64,000 nucleotides of DNA from Cytobacillus luteolus (GCF_017873715.1 NZ_JAGGKM010000006.1:124001-188000); one strand, 5' to 3'; positions 43,461 through 52,493 are shown, counted from the first letter of the stretch. The notes: generated from the sequence alone by a model not told the origin. Numbers and translations are program-made.

Positions 43461-43811
43461 TTAATAGTTTTTCTTTAATTCAGCCCACTGCTTCTCAAAG
43501 TTAGTGAACGGATCATTGCTTTCTTCTGTAACAACCACTTCTTTTTTATTCCAGTTTTTATACACTAGGTATAAAACATAAGCTGCTGCAATTCCAAAAA
43601 TAGCTGGAACATTTGAAGCGGTGATTGCTAGAGCAATTAATCCAACTGCTGCCCACATAACCTTTTTAGCAGTTGAGTCTGTTTGCATAAATCCTTTAAC
43701 TGCGTAGTACATGATGACTAGGCTGATTGCCAACCCAATCACTGCGGGAAGGTTACCTAATAGGACAATGGCTGCAATTCCTCCGGCTAGTAGTAAACCA
43801 AATTTTTTCAT
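43461..43811 (-). CDS. liaI: LiaI-like membrane anchor
   Basis: A 116-aa protein with four short hydrophobic segments and a charged C-terminal tail (ESNDPFTNFEKQWAELKKNY). It occupies the position of LiaI, the membrane anchor of LiaH, directly upstream of liaH with an excellent ribosome site (AAGGAGG). Sequence similarity to LiaI is modest; the name rests on position and topology. The upstream 160 bp should hold the LiaR-dependent promoter; I see only short GGTC repeats and no operator I would call. Confidence 0.7.
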   Translation of the reverse strand: MKKFGLLLAGGIAAIVLLGNLPAVIGLAISLVIMYYAVKGFMQTDSTAKKVMWAAVGLIALAITASNVPAIFGIAAAYVLYLVYKNWNKKEVVVTEESNDPFTNFEKQWAELKKNY

Positions 43812-43941
43812 TTTGTTTTCCTCCTTAGTTATTTCATGTCTTTATCTTATCTTGGAATCCTTTTTGTCATAATGATCCTGAGATATAATTTGCACTAAGA
43901 CCTGGGACCTAATGGGGGTAGGACTCGACCTTTCCTCCAAC

Positions 43942-43965
43942 AAAAAAAACCCACAAATTGTGGGT
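43942..43965 (-). terminator. Terminator of the glycosylase gene
   Basis: ACCCACA and TGTGGGT form a 7-bp stem; on the - strand T8 follows. It separates the glycosylase unit from the lia promoter. Confidence 0.9.
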
Positions 43966-43973
43966 CTCTCGCA

Positions 43974-44570
43974 TTATCTCGATACATATTTATTTCCACT
44001 AATCCAAAATCTCCAGGGGTAATCCTTAGCTTCTCCTGAATTATCAATTCCGATTCTAGGTCCACTCGAGATTAACTCAGGCTTCAAACCCTCAGCAATA
44101 AACAAGGGCGGTTTAATGATGGAATTGCCATAGTCCTCCATAGAAATTCCTAATGCCTTTGTCAGCTTTCCTGGTCCGTTTGTAAGATTTTTAAGATCGT
44201 TCATGCCTCTTCTTTTCTGCATTAATTCAATAGAAGTTAGTGGCTCTACTGCCCTGATTAATACAGCTTCTGGTTTATCAACATCTCCACTAACAACATT
44301 GACTAAGCAATGTGTATGCATTTGATATGTATAGATGTAACCTGGTTCTCCAAACATAATCTCTGTTCTTTTTGTGCGGCGATTTCCAAAGCTATGTGCG
44401 GCTCGATCCTCGGGCCCCTTGTATGCTTCTGTTTCGACAATATAACCCGATGCAATACCGTCATCTGTTATTTTCACTAATAAGCTCCCTAATAGTGATT
44501 GTGCTAATTTAATGGTAGGCTGTTGAAAAAATTCAACTCCCAAGGGTTTATATGTTATATCTGTTTTCAA
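43974..44570 (-). CDS. DNA-3-methyladenine glycosylase (AAG/MPG family)
   Basis: A 198-aa base-excision enzyme removing alkylated purines. Motifs: IVETEAYKGPEDRAAHS with the catalytic Glu (about 48), RRTKRTEIMFGEPGYIYTY, HCLVNVV and NLTNGPGKLTKALGI. It initiates at TTG 44570 following GGAGGG by 5 nt. B. subtilis homologue: YxlJ. It lies 17 nt after the aldolase-like gene and is probably co-transcribed. Confidence 0.9.
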   Translation of the reverse strand: MKTDITYKPLGVEFFQQPTIKLAQSLLGSLLVKITDDGIASGYIVETEAYKGPEDRAAHSFGNRRTKRTEIMFGEPGYIYTYQMHTHCLVNVVSGDVDKPEAVLIRAVEPLTSIELMQKRRGMNDLKNLTNGPGKLTKALGISMEDYGNSIIKPPLFIAEGLKPELISSGPRIGIDNSGEAKDYPWRFWISGNKYVSR

Positions 44571-44587
44571 AACATCCCTCCATTCCC

Positions 44588-45700
44588 CTACTTAATCATA
44601 CCTCTTGCATCAATATTCCAAACATCGATCACTTTACTACCATCATGGACAATATATTCATTAAATTGATTCACTACTGTACAGACATGATTAGGAATAA
44701 TTTGAACCTTATCTTTTAATGTTAATGAAGTTGTTTCGTCAAATATACCAACTCCATGTTCCTCAGAGAGTCTTTCGATTGTAACTTCAGGGTGATGGAT
44801 AACATGTCCAAAGCCATTTACTGTATTGTTACCGTGTGCCCCTTTATCTAAACAAAGCGTTTTACTACCGGTATCAAAGACAATTCTGTTTTTATAAACC
44901 CCCGCAACTCCACCTAAAACAGTCACTGCACACCTCTCAAGATTACTCACCCCTAGCCCTGCCTGAATCGCATCAAAAAATACAGCATTTCCAGGTCGAA
45001 TTTCATTAATACCTTTTACCTTGCCCGCAAACTTATACGTTGGCGTTGAACCGACACTTCGGATTGGCACCGGTATTCCTACCTTTTCACAGGCCTCTGC
45101 ACTTTCGACAACTGCCTTCGCTTCCTCTAAGCCAATTCGTTGTATTTCCTCTGAAGATTTCGCTGCATACGAATGTCCGGCATGGGTAAAAACTCCACCG
45201 AGTCTTAACTTGGATAAAAACACAATAGCTTGAGCTAGCTCTACTACTTCGTTACCTGGCTCGACACCACAACGGTTAAGGCCAGAGTTTACCTTTATCC
45301 ATACCTCAAGCATAAAAGGTGTATCCTCTAACCCTTTTTGTAGGCTTTTCAATTGTTCAAGACTATCGACCGATACCTTAAGATCAACATTGTTTTCGAG
45401 GAGCTTTCGAAGTCGCTGTATTTTTAAATCAGCTGAGATTGGGTAGGCAATTAAAATGTCCTTTATTCCGGCAGCAGCCATCACCTCTGCTTCTCCAATT
45501 TTCGCACATGTAATTCCCACCGCCCCAGCTTGTAGTTGAAGTTTAGCGATATTCACAGATTTATGTGTTTTGATATGCGGCCTTAAACGTACATTATTTT
45601 CAACCGCAAACCTCGACATCTCTTCTAAATTTTGGTCTAGTTTGTTTCTATCTAATAATAAGGTTGGTGTATCTAGCTCCATCAAATATTGGCCAATCAC
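44588..45700 (-). CDS. PLP-dependent D-threonine aldolase-like enzyme
   Basis: A 370-aa alanine-racemase-fold enzyme. The PLP-lysine region reads RLRPHIKTHKS (about 38-48). The barrel has GVFTHAGHSY, GSTPTY and GNAVFFDA. The C-terminal domain has a likely metal site (EEHG and NHVCTVVN), as in D-threonine aldolases and D-serine dehydratases. It splits D-beta-hydroxy amino acids or a similar D-amino acid. GTG start at 45700, 7 nt after GGAGG. Confidence 0.82.
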   Translation of the reverse strand: MIGQYLMELDTPTLLLDRNKLDQNLEEMSRFAVENNVRLRPHIKTHKSVNIAKLQLQAGAVGITCAKIGEAEVMAAAGIKDILIAYPISADLKIQRLRKLLENNVDLKVSVDSLEQLKSLQKGLEDTPFMLEVWIKVNSGLNRCGVEPGNEVVELAQAIVFLSKLRLGGVFTHAGHSYAAKSSEEIQRIGLEEAKAVVESAEACEKVGIPVPIRSVGSTPTYKFAGKVKGINEIRPGNAVFFDAIQAGLGVSNLERCAVTVLGGVAGVYKNRIVFDTGSKTLCLDKGAHGNNTVNGFGHVIHHPEVTIERLSEEHGVGIFDETTSLTLKDKVQIIPNHVCTVVNQFNEYIVHDGSKVIDVWNIDARGMIK

Positions 45701-45777
45701 TTATTTTCCTCCTACCCTTTATTCCTTACATACTATTTCGATAACCTAGGAATAATTTCCTTTTCTAGTAAAAGCAC

Positions 45778-45809
45778 AAAAAAAACTCAACCACAAATGT
45801 AGTTGAGTT
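45778..45809 (-). terminator. Intrinsic terminator after the rocB-like gene
   Basis: AACTCAAC (45784-45791) pairs with GTTGAGTT (45802-45809), and T8 follows on the - strand. Confidence 0.85.
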
Positions 45810-45876
45810 AAAAGGGGGAAATACATTGGATAACTTACTTATTTTTAGAATAACCACTTTTCTAGTAGTCTATACA

Positions 45877-47526
45877 TTACGTTAATAATTTTTTAATTAC
45901 TTCGTTTGTCAGATTAGGAACAACTTCTAAAGAGAATGTTTTTTCCATTCGCTCATACTTCTTATGTGCATCAATTCCATAAGGACCAATATTAATGACC
46001 GGTACATTAATGTCACGGATGTCCTGGTAGTTCACATAATGTTTTGTTCCCCAACCAGGGTTGTTGTTAGAAACAGCTTGAATCCCCTTTTCATCATCGC
46101 TAAGTGCTACAAAGCTCATATCAGAAATGTACGGGAAAAAGTTACGAATGGCAATTGGATGTTGATAGCTTGGTTGTATTTTTCCAACAGCATAATCAAG
46201 TGCTTCAATTAGATTTCTCTCTTGTTCAGTCTCTCCTGATAGCTCGATTCGTGGTGAGTATAAGGATGAATAGAAAAGGATGATTGCTGGATTTTTATCT
46301 ATCATCCATTTCCACGCTTCCTCTACCACTCTGGCTGCATACATTCTAGTATCAAGAGATTCATCTAGTAAAAGATTTTCTTTAAAATCTTTCATATGAC
46401 TTACGTAAGCTGTACCATGTTCATTCACTAGCAGCTCGTGCATCTCCTCATACGTCATAACTCTAGGTGTCCAAGTCACTTCTCTATATGGCTCACCGCT
46501 TAATTCACTAAATTTTTTATAGCGTTCTTTGAAAAGGTGTAGAGAATTTTCAAAGGCAATATAAGCTTGCTCCTTTAGCTTTTCTAACACTTCTTTTGGA
46601 GACCATGAAAAGATAAAGAAGTTATAGTAGACATAGGCAGACAGTGCTGTTTGAACAGTATATGAGGGCTTTAAGTCTGTTTGCTTAAGCGAAACTGGCG
46701 GTACTGTTATTTCACCGAGTGCCTCATTACACAGGTCTGGGTTATAGTCAATTTGTCTCGTTAACTCTGCCGCAATAAAATTTGGGTCAAGTCCTTCAAA
46801 ACAAGATCCTACATGCGTTTCAGCTCCTGTTATAAAAAAAGAAGGAAGCAGCTTACCTGTAGTACCTTTATAGATATAACGATTATCGTCTCCTTCATAG
46901 CGAGGTGACACAAAATCTGCATTTATCGCCGCAACATATTCGAAGTCATGCTCTTCCTTCCATTTCTTCAGTTCATCTAATGCAGAAAGAATTCCATGAG
47001 AGCCATCCTCTTCATCACACTCACTCACTAACACTAAATTCCCTTCTAGTTCCTCCGGGTGCTCAGAATAATATTTTAGAAGATATAGGTGACTAGCAAG
47101 CCCACTCTTCATGTCAAGAATACCGCGGCCAAACATCCACTCTTCTGAATCAACATGCTCTCTTAAAGCTTGAGGTAGAGTTTCCTTTTTAAATTCCTCA
47201 ACAATTTCATCCGGATTACAAGCCTTATCTTTTAGCTGATTAAAGTCATCAACACCGACTGTGTCCATATGCCCCATCAATATTACCGTTTTGTTGCTCG
47301 TACCTTTTGTTCCTTTAACAAAAGCCAACACATTATACCGTTCATGCGGGTCATTTTTTGTTTCTACTTTTAACACATGACTTGGATTGTTCGTAAAATA
47401 AGGAAACGACGAAATTAAGGTATATAACACAGAAGCTATTTCCTTTTCTCCATTCGTGTTCACAATACTTTCAACATTTACTAACTGTTTCGTAAAAAAC
47501 AAAATATCATCCTTACAATCTAGCAC
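45877..47526 (-). CDS. rocB: RocB-like M20-family peptidase (copy 1)
   Basis: A 549-aa protein of the RocB branch of the M20 zinc peptidase family. Zn-ligand motifs: GHMDTVG (about 84-90), FGRGILDMKSG (Asp about 138) and CDEEDG (about 173-178). RocB is linked to arginine use in Bacillus but its reaction is not settled. GTG start 7 nt after GGAGG. It is co-oriented with, but separated by a terminator from, the aldolase unit. A paralogue lies at 57197. Confidence 0.82.
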   Translation of the reverse strand: MLDCKDDILFFTKQLVNVESIVNTNGEKEIASVLYTLISSFPYFTNNPSHVLKVETKNDPHERYNVLAFVKGTKGTSNKTVILMGHMDTVGVDDFNQLKDKACNPDEIVEEFKKETLPQALREHVDSEEWMFGRGILDMKSGLASHLYLLKYYSEHPEELEGNLVLVSECDEEDGSHGILSALDELKKWKEEHDFEYVAAINADFVSPRYEGDDNRYIYKGTTGKLLPSFFITGAETHVGSCFEGLDPNFIAAELTRQIDYNPDLCNEALGEITVPPVSLKQTDLKPSYTVQTALSAYVYYNFFIFSWSPKEVLEKLKEQAYIAFENSLHLFKERYKKFSELSGEPYREVTWTPRVMTYEEMHELLVNEHGTAYVSHMKDFKENLLLDESLDTRMYAARVVEEAWKWMIDKNPAIILFYSSLYSPRIELSGETEQERNLIEALDYAVGKIQPSYQHPIAIRNFFPYISDMSFVALSDDEKGIQAVSNNNPGWGTKHYVNYQDIRDINVPVINIGPYGIDAHKKYERMEKTFSLEVVPNLTNEVIKKLLT

Positions 47527-47703
47527 CTGAGGTCCTCCTATATTTCGGTAGTCTAATGAATAAAACGTACATTATTTCTATCTGAAATACAAGGCTTAAA
47601 TTATACTTTTCAAATCCGAATACTCCATACATTTTCCTAGGTTTAATTGCTTGGAGTTTGCCTAAAATGATAAAGGTACTAGGTTTAAAAGGAGGATATC
47701 AGA

Positions 47704-48186
47704 ATGAATAAATTACTTACTATGTTCATTGTAGCTCTCGCTTTCCTGTCAGGTTGTAACAACGATGAAACCCCACCACCTGAACAAACACAGGAAACAG
47801 AAAATAATCAAGCAGACGACACAACAGATGAAGAAACGACTGACGAACACGGCGCACAAAATGAGGCATTTCACGTTGAATATCCACAACCTGGTGACTC
47901 TGTTGAATATACCTTTACTGTTAAAGGTGAAGCTCAGGTGTATGAAGGATCATTTGCATACCGCTTAGTTGCTGACGATGGGGAAGAGCTTGTTCGTGAG
48001 TATGTTCAGGTTAACCAAGAAGATCATGAGGGTAAAGGGTTATGGAGGAGCTTTGAATTCACCGTATATCTTGATGATCACACCACACCATCAGCGACTC
48101 TTTATCTTTATGAAGAAAGCGAGAAGGATGGAACAGTTACAAATGAATTAGCTATTCCTATTACGTTTATTCCTAGTGAGGAGTAG
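47704..48186 (+). CDS. Lipoprotein with Gmad2 domain
   Basis: A 160-aa exported lipoprotein: hydrophobic signal with lipobox FLSGC (Cys18), a Thr/Glu-rich linker (about 20-55), then a Gmad2-type immunoglobulin-like domain (VEYPQPGDSVEYTFTVKG, WRSFEFTVYL). Gmad2 domains occur in surface and spore-germination-associated proteins. Excellent ribosome site AAAGGAGG. Its end overlaps the neighbourhood of the next gene start, implying an operon. Confidence 0.82.
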   Translation: MNKLLTMFIVALAFLSGCNNDETPPPEQTQETENNQADDTTDEETTDEHGAQNEAFHVEYPQPGDSVEYTFTVKGEAQVYEGSFAYRLVADDGEELVREYVQVNQEDHEGKGLWRSFEFTVYLDDHTTPSATLYLYEESEKDGTVTNELAIPITFIPSEE

Positions 48187-48193
48187 GTTTATT

Positions 48194-48673
48194 ATGAAGG
48201 GAAAAGTTTACTACCCCAATACCTCTGGGATTGGTAAAATCATGTCGAGTGTTTATGCGATTGTTTTGATTGTTGGATCAGGAATCAACGTATCCAATCA
48301 AGACGGATTACAAAGCTGGTTTCTCTTTTTGAAGGTCAGTCTAATCTATATCGGGATATGTACACTCCTGTTTCTTGCCATTAAAAGCCAACGTATCATC
48401 TTAAATGAAAATCAGTTTACACTGAAGGTTTTCGGTTTTACAAGGCATCAAATTACCTTAAGTCAAATCAACCAAATTAGGAAAGCAAAACTAAACGGTT
48501 CACCTATTATGCAAATTGAAACAAAGAATAAAAGAACATTCCCCGTTCCATTTTTACCCTTTGAAAAAGTCTGGGATGAACTTTTACCACTCCTTAAGGA
48601 AAAGTGTGGAGCAGATATCATCGGTGAAATGAAGCTTCGAAGAGAAAAAGGTGAACTTAGAAGTTGGGATTAA
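48194..48673 (+). CDS. Membrane protein with PH-like domain
   Basis: A 159-aa protein with two adjacent membrane helices (about 15-62) and a C-terminal PH-like region (IILNENQFTLKVFGF, then ITLSQINQIRKAKL). Small bacterial membrane proteins with this layout are of unknown function. ATG 48194 lies 7 nt after the lipoprotein stop; GAGGAG at the end of that gene serves as ribosome site. A GTG at 48176 is an alternative. Confidence 0.65.
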   Translation: MKGKVYYPNTSGIGKIMSSVYAIVLIVGSGINVSNQDGLQSWFLFLKVSLIYIGICTLLFLAIKSQRIILNENQFTLKVFGFTRHQITLSQINQIRKAKLNGSPIMQIETKNKRTFPVPFLPFEKVWDELLPLLKEKCGADIIGEMKLRREKGELRSWD

Positions 48674-48678
48674 CGATA

Positions 48679-48720
48679 AAAAGTGGTACCGAGCAATATT
48701 GCAAGGTACCACTTTTATCT
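48679..48720. terminator. Bidirectional terminator
   Basis: AAAAGTGGTACC (48679-48690) pairs perfectly with GGTACCACTTTT (48705-48716). It serves the lipoprotein unit on + and the M20 peptidase gene on -. Confidence 0.9.
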
Positions 48721-48721
48721 T

Positions 48722-49948
48722 TTATTTAAGCTTAACTAACAATGGCTTAGTCTCATCCTCTACTCCCACTAACCCTAATGCTGTTAACAGGATTTTTTGA
48801 GGTCCAACGTATGCATCCTGAGGGTCAAAATACTCCTCTAGCGTATGCACTCCCCCGAGATCTCCTCCACCTCCGAGCGTAACAGCAGGAATTCCTAAGC
48901 TAATAGGTACATTCGAATCAGTACTACTTGGCTCACATAATTCGGGCTTATAGCCTAGAGCAACATCTGCTGCCAACGAAGCTTGCACGATTAGGCTTTC
49001 AGCAGACTGTGAGCCTGCAGGTCGATCTCCAACCAACTCGAGGTCTACTGAAATAGCGTCTTTGTTCCAGCGCTGATTTTCATCACGAGCTGCACTCTGA
49101 CTAACGGATAGGATCTTTTGTTCTAGCTTCGTTAATTCTTCCTGTGATGTTGATCGGATATCAACAAGCATCGATGCTTGTGCAGCTATCGTATTAACGG
49201 AAGTCCCTCCATCAATGGTCCCTATGTTAAAGGTGGTTCTCGGTTGAATTGGTGTTTCTAACTCAGATATTTTCGCAATGGCTCTTCCAAGAGCATGAAT
49301 GGCACTTGGTGTACCAAAGTTTCCGAAACTATGCCCTCCAGGACCTTTATATGTTACGCGATAACGACGGCTTCCTGTACCAAGATACACCGTGCGGTTG
49401 GGTTCACCTGGCTCAATTGAGATAAAGCCATCGATGTCATCCCTCTCCTGAAACAATGCCTTTACTCCCCGTAAATCTCCTAAGCCTTCCTCTCCAACAG
49501 TTGCAACAAAAACAAGATCACCTATTGTCTTTATATTTGAATGATTTAAGGCTCTTAGTAAGGTTAATAAAACCGCTAGCCCTCTACCATCATCTGATAT
49601 ACCTGGTGCATAGATCTTACCATCTCTTAACTTTGGTTTAACGTCTGTGCCTTCTGGAAAGACAGTGTCTAAGTGCGCAGAGACAACCAGTTTAGGCCCT
49701 GTGCCCGTTCCTACTTTTGTCCCAATCACATTTCCAACATCATCTACATGAACATTCTCAAGTCCTAGTTCCCTAAAGCGTCTAACAAAATCTTCTCCCC
49801 TTACCTGTTCCTGAAAGGTTGGTGCCGGGATTGAAGTGATGTCAATCTGATCTTTCGTAGTGTTATCATTATCTTCCTTTAAAAAGGATAAAGCCTCTTT
49901 TACTGTCTCTATACTTACAAGCTTGTTTACGACTTTTTCCACCATCAT
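48722..49948 (-). CDS. M20-family peptidase, PepT-like
   Basis: A 408-aa zinc aminopeptidase-type protein. Ligand motifs: SAHLDTVFPEG (His/Asp about 92-94), GISDDGRGLAVL (Asp about 118), VGEEGLGD (Glu-Glu about 151) and the dimer-domain GPGGHSFG. A late His is in GGVHTLEEYF. Close to tripeptidase T / M20-M25-M40 proteins; peptide or acyl-amino-acid substrate. GGAGGAT precedes the two ATGs. Confidence 0.85.
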   Translation of the reverse strand: MMVEKVVNKLVSIETVKEALSFLKEDNDNTTKDQIDITSIPAPTFQEQVRGEDFVRRFRELGLENVHVDDVGNVIGTKVGTGTGPKLVVSAHLDTVFPEGTDVKPKLRDGKIYAPGISDDGRGLAVLLTLLRALNHSNIKTIGDLVFVATVGEEGLGDLRGVKALFQERDDIDGFISIEPGEPNRTVYLGTGSRRYRVTYKGPGGHSFGNFGTPSAIHALGRAIAKISELETPIQPRTTFNIGTIDGGTSVNTIAAQASMLVDIRSTSQEELTKLEQKILSVSQSAARDENQRWNKDAISVDLELVGDRPAGSQSAESLIVQASLAADVALGYKPELCEPSSTDSNVPISLGIPAVTLGGGGDLGGVHTLEEYFDPQDAYVGPQKILLTALGLVGVEDETKPLLVKLK

Positions 49949-50032
49949 CGTATCCTCCTACTATGTACTATTTCAATTATAACAACTTTTTCTAATAGTC
50001 TGTTAAAATAGATACTAAACGGAGGGATTCAA

Positions 50033-50995
50033 ATGTCTACTAGAAAAATTGTAATTACTCAAGATATTGATCAAAAATATTATGACCAAATAAAAGATAT
50101 TATTCCTGACTGGGAATTGATTGTAGGAAAAGAGAAGGAAGTTTGGGAGACACACCTCCAGGATGCTGAAATCATTGCTGGCTGGAAAAAAGAAGTGAAG
50201 GAGTATAGCATTGATAAGGACTCAAAGTTACGTTGGCTTCAGGCTTGGAGTGCTGGTGTTAACAATCTACCATTATCTCAGTTAGAATCTAAGAATGTCT
50301 ATTTAACAAGCGCCAATGGTGTTCATGCTTACCCAATCTCCGAAACAATTTTTGCCCTAATGCTCGGATTAACACGAAAAATTCATTCATATGTTCGAAA
50401 TCAAACAGAAAAAAAGTGGCATCATGACAACCTTAAGCTAGAAATCCATGAGAAAACGATTGGAATTATTGGTGTAGGTGAGATTGGAAAAGAAACAGCT
50501 AAAATTGCAAAAGCTTTCGGAATGAAGGTTTTAGGACTACGTCATTCAGGTAAGCCCGAACAGTTTGTTGATGAAATGTATACACCCGATCAACTGAACG
50601 AGATTCTTCCACATTGTGATTATGTGGTGATTACATTACCACTTACGAAAGAAACGCAGCAAATGTTTGGTAAGGAACAGTTCAATCTTATGAAGCCTTC
50701 CTCTTTTTTAATAAATATTGGTCGCGGGGAAATTGTTATCGAAAGTGATTTAATAGCAGCATTACAAGAGGGGAAAATTGCTGGGGCAGGGCTTGATGTG
50801 TTTGAAAAAGAGCCACTTAGTGAAGAAAGCCCGCTATGGGACCTTGAAAATGTTATTATTACTCCTCATACATCAGGTTCCACTGAAAATTACAATAAAA
50901 GAGTGTTGGAGAATATTCTTATTCCAAATTTAAAAAAGTATATCAATGGAGAAGCACTTTCTATTAACTTGGTTGATTATAAAAAAGGATATTAA
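50033..50995 (+). CDS. D-isomer-specific 2-hydroxyacid dehydrogenase
   Basis: A 320-aa NAD(P)-dependent dehydrogenase. Motifs: IGIIGVGEIGKETAKIAKAF (GxGxxG nucleotide site, about 144-163), NIGRGEIVIESDLI (Arg), AGLDVFEKEPL (Glu) and a late His in NVIITPHTSG. Substrate not determined (hydroxypyruvate, glyoxylate or another 2-ketoacid). CGGAGGG precedes the ATG. Single-gene transcript with terminator at 51002. Confidence 0.9.
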   Translation: MSTRKIVITQDIDQKYYDQIKDIIPDWELIVGKEKEVWETHLQDAEIIAGWKKEVKEYSIDKDSKLRWLQAWSAGVNNLPLSQLESKNVYLTSANGVHAYPISETIFALMLGLTRKIHSYVRNQTEKKWHHDNLKLEIHEKTIGIIGVGEIGKETAKIAKAFGMKVLGLRHSGKPEQFVDEMYTPDQLNEILPHCDYVVITLPLTKETQQMFGKEQFNLMKPSSFLINIGRGEIVIESDLIAALQEGKIAGAGLDVFEKEPLSEESPLWDLENVIITPHTSGSTENYNKRVLENILIPNLKKYINGEALSINLVDYKKGY

Positions 50996-51001
50996 ACGAT
51001 T

Positions 51002-51037
51002 AACCCTCTGTACTAATCTAGTACGGAGGGTTATTTT
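51002..51037 (+). terminator. Intrinsic terminator
   Basis: AACCCTCTGTACT (51002-51014) pairs with AGTACGGAGGGTT (51020-51032) with one mismatch, followed by ATTTTTA. Confidence 0.88.
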
Positions 51038-51054
51038 TATGCGGCTAATGGTTT

Positions 51055-51285
51055 TCAATCCTCATCCTTCACATCAATATCAGCAGGAATTGGTTCATTA
51101 CGTAATTCTTCGAGTAATGCTTTGTGCTTTTCCATTTGCTCTAGGTGGGTTGTGAATTGCTCTTTGTTGATAAGGTATTGTTCTCCATCATGGACAGCCC
51201 GAATTTTCTTTTCCAGGATTAATGCTTCGATGTATGATTCTGGAAAGGATAGGTATTCTGCGGTTTCTTTTATTGTTAGATACAT
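51055..51285 (-). CDS. Excisionase-type helix-turn-helix protein
   Basis: A 76-aa protein whose first 45 residues (YLTIKETAEYLSFPESYIEALILEKKI, then VHDGEQYLINKEQF) form an excisionase/MerR-like winged helix. An acidic helical tail ending IDVKDED follows. Such stand-alone proteins are common in Bacillus and need not be linked to phage. There is no integrase nearby. Probably a small DNA-binding regulator. Confidence 0.72.
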   Translation of the reverse strand: MYLTIKETAEYLSFPESYIEALILEKKIRAVHDGEQYLINKEQFTTHLEQMEKHKALLEELRNEPIPADIDVKDED

Positions 51286-51442
51286 GTATTCACCTTCTAG
51301 TTTTGGCCTGGTTATGGTTTATTCTAGTTTATTTGTTTTATCAAAACAATAGAAAGGACAAAGTATCCCAATATTGAACATTGACCGTCCCCTGAAGACA
51401 GAAGTCTTGTCCTTTGATTAAGTAGTTACCGACGAAAGTAAA

Positions 51443-51628
51443 ATAAACGGAGTTTTTCCGGTTATATTCAGAATGGAGGATATTTTGGGCTAAATAACCG
51501 GATTTTTTCCGCTTATGCCATGCAAACTCCCCAAATTTAATGTTTTTAGAGTCAATAGGCGGAATTTCTCCGTCTATTTTAGCTATTTTCAGTGAAATTT
51601 ACCAAATAAGCGGAGTCTTTCCGACTAT
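51443..51628. repeat. Four-copy short palindromic repeat (AATAANCGGA...TCCGNNTAT)
   Basis: Near-palindromic 24-bp units of the form AATAANCGGA-N-TTTTTCCG-N-TTAT lie at 51443-51466, 51493-51516, 51554-51577 and 51605-51628. Spacings are 50, 61 and 51 bp. All are in an intergenic region without an ORF. Each can form a small CGGA/TCCG hairpin. Confidence 0.75.
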
Positions 51629-51648
51629 CTATTAAATCGTGTGTTTAT

Positions 51649-52425
51649 CTAATAACTCCCGAGCCTTTTTGAGAGGACATCCTTCCCACCCGTAATGGGA
51701 ATAACACTTCCTGTAATGAAGTCTGATTTTTCGTCACATAGGAAGGATATGGTTCTGGCTATGTCTTCTCCTGTGCCTGGTCGGCCGACTGGGGTATTTT
51801 CATCGTTTTTCCCTTGGGCATCTAGGATGTTTGATTCCTTCCAGTGGCCGATGATTTCACCCGGAGACACCATATTTGCCGTAATACCGTATTTTGCTTC
51901 TTCTAGAGCGACTGTTTTTGTTAGTGAAACCAGTCCTACCTTTGCTGCAGCGAAGGCTGAGCGATAGATCCAACCTGGGGCTGTGTCAGCACGTTCAAAG
52001 CCAAAGTTAATAATTCTGCCCCACTTCTTCTCTCGCATTTTGGGTACGAAGTATTTTAGTAGACAAAATACTCCATTAAGATTTCCGTCTATTATATATT
52101 TCCATTCATCCATGTCATAATCTATTAAGTGTTTCCGTTCATGCACATACGGGCCTGCGTTGTTAATGAGAATATCAATATGACTATGTTCTGCAATACA
52201 ATGATGGATGATTTTTTCACAGTCACGTACTGATGCAATGTCGCCCTGTATTACTGTACACTCTACTCCGAAGTTCTCTGTAATATATGTCTTAAGTTCA
52301 CTGGCTTCCTTTTCACTATTCCGATAATTAATAACAGTGTTTATCCCTTTTTGAGCTAATTCAATTGCAGTTCGTTTGCCAAGCCCTGATGCACTACCTG
52401 TTAATAATGCGGTTCTAGTAGTAAT
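51649..52425 (-). CDS. Short-chain dehydrogenase with an ATT start codon
   Basis: From ATT 52425 the frame gives a normal 258-aa SDR: TALLTGSASGLGKRTAIELA (cofactor glycines), QGDIAS, ILINNAGPY, GRIINFGF, SAFAAAKVGLVSLTKTVALE and VIPITGG. An in-frame stop lies 24 nt upstream and no ATG, GTG or TTG occurs until 52149. The ribosome site GGAGGGGGG is well placed for ATT 52425 (or 52431). The catalytic YxxxK reads FAAAK, so Tyr is replaced by Phe and activity is doubtful. It could be ATT-initiated or a mutated start. Confidence 0.7.
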   Translation of the reverse strand: MTTRTALLTGSASGLGKRTAIELAQKGINTVINYRNSEKEASELKTYITENFGVECTVIQGDIASVRDCEKIIHHCIAEHSHIDILINNAGPYVHERKHLIDYDMDEWKYIIDGNLNGVFCLLKYFVPKMREKKWGRIINFGFERADTAPGWIYRSAFAAAKVGLVSLTKTVALEEAKYGITANMVSPGEIIGHWKESNILDAQGKNDENTPVGRPGTGEDIARTISFLCDEKSDFITGSVIPITGGKDVLSKRLGSY

Positions 52426-52493
52426 GAGAATCCCCCCTCCAAACTTTCACTCTACTTTGAATATATTAATTTTCTGAAGTAAACATGTCCTAA

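Noticed and set aside
43860-43925. LiaR operator before liaI
   Set aside because: Only partial CCTA/TAGG symmetry and scattered GGTC repeats; I cannot match them to a remembered LiaR consensus.
45826-45885. 19-codon + strand ORF (TTG start) after AAGGGGG near the end of the rocB-like gene
   Set aside because: Overlaps the 3' end of the opposite gene and lies behind a terminator; no promoter seen.
51055-51285. Prophage or integrative element marked by the excisionase-like gene
   Set aside because: No integrase, attachment-site repeats or phage genes around it.
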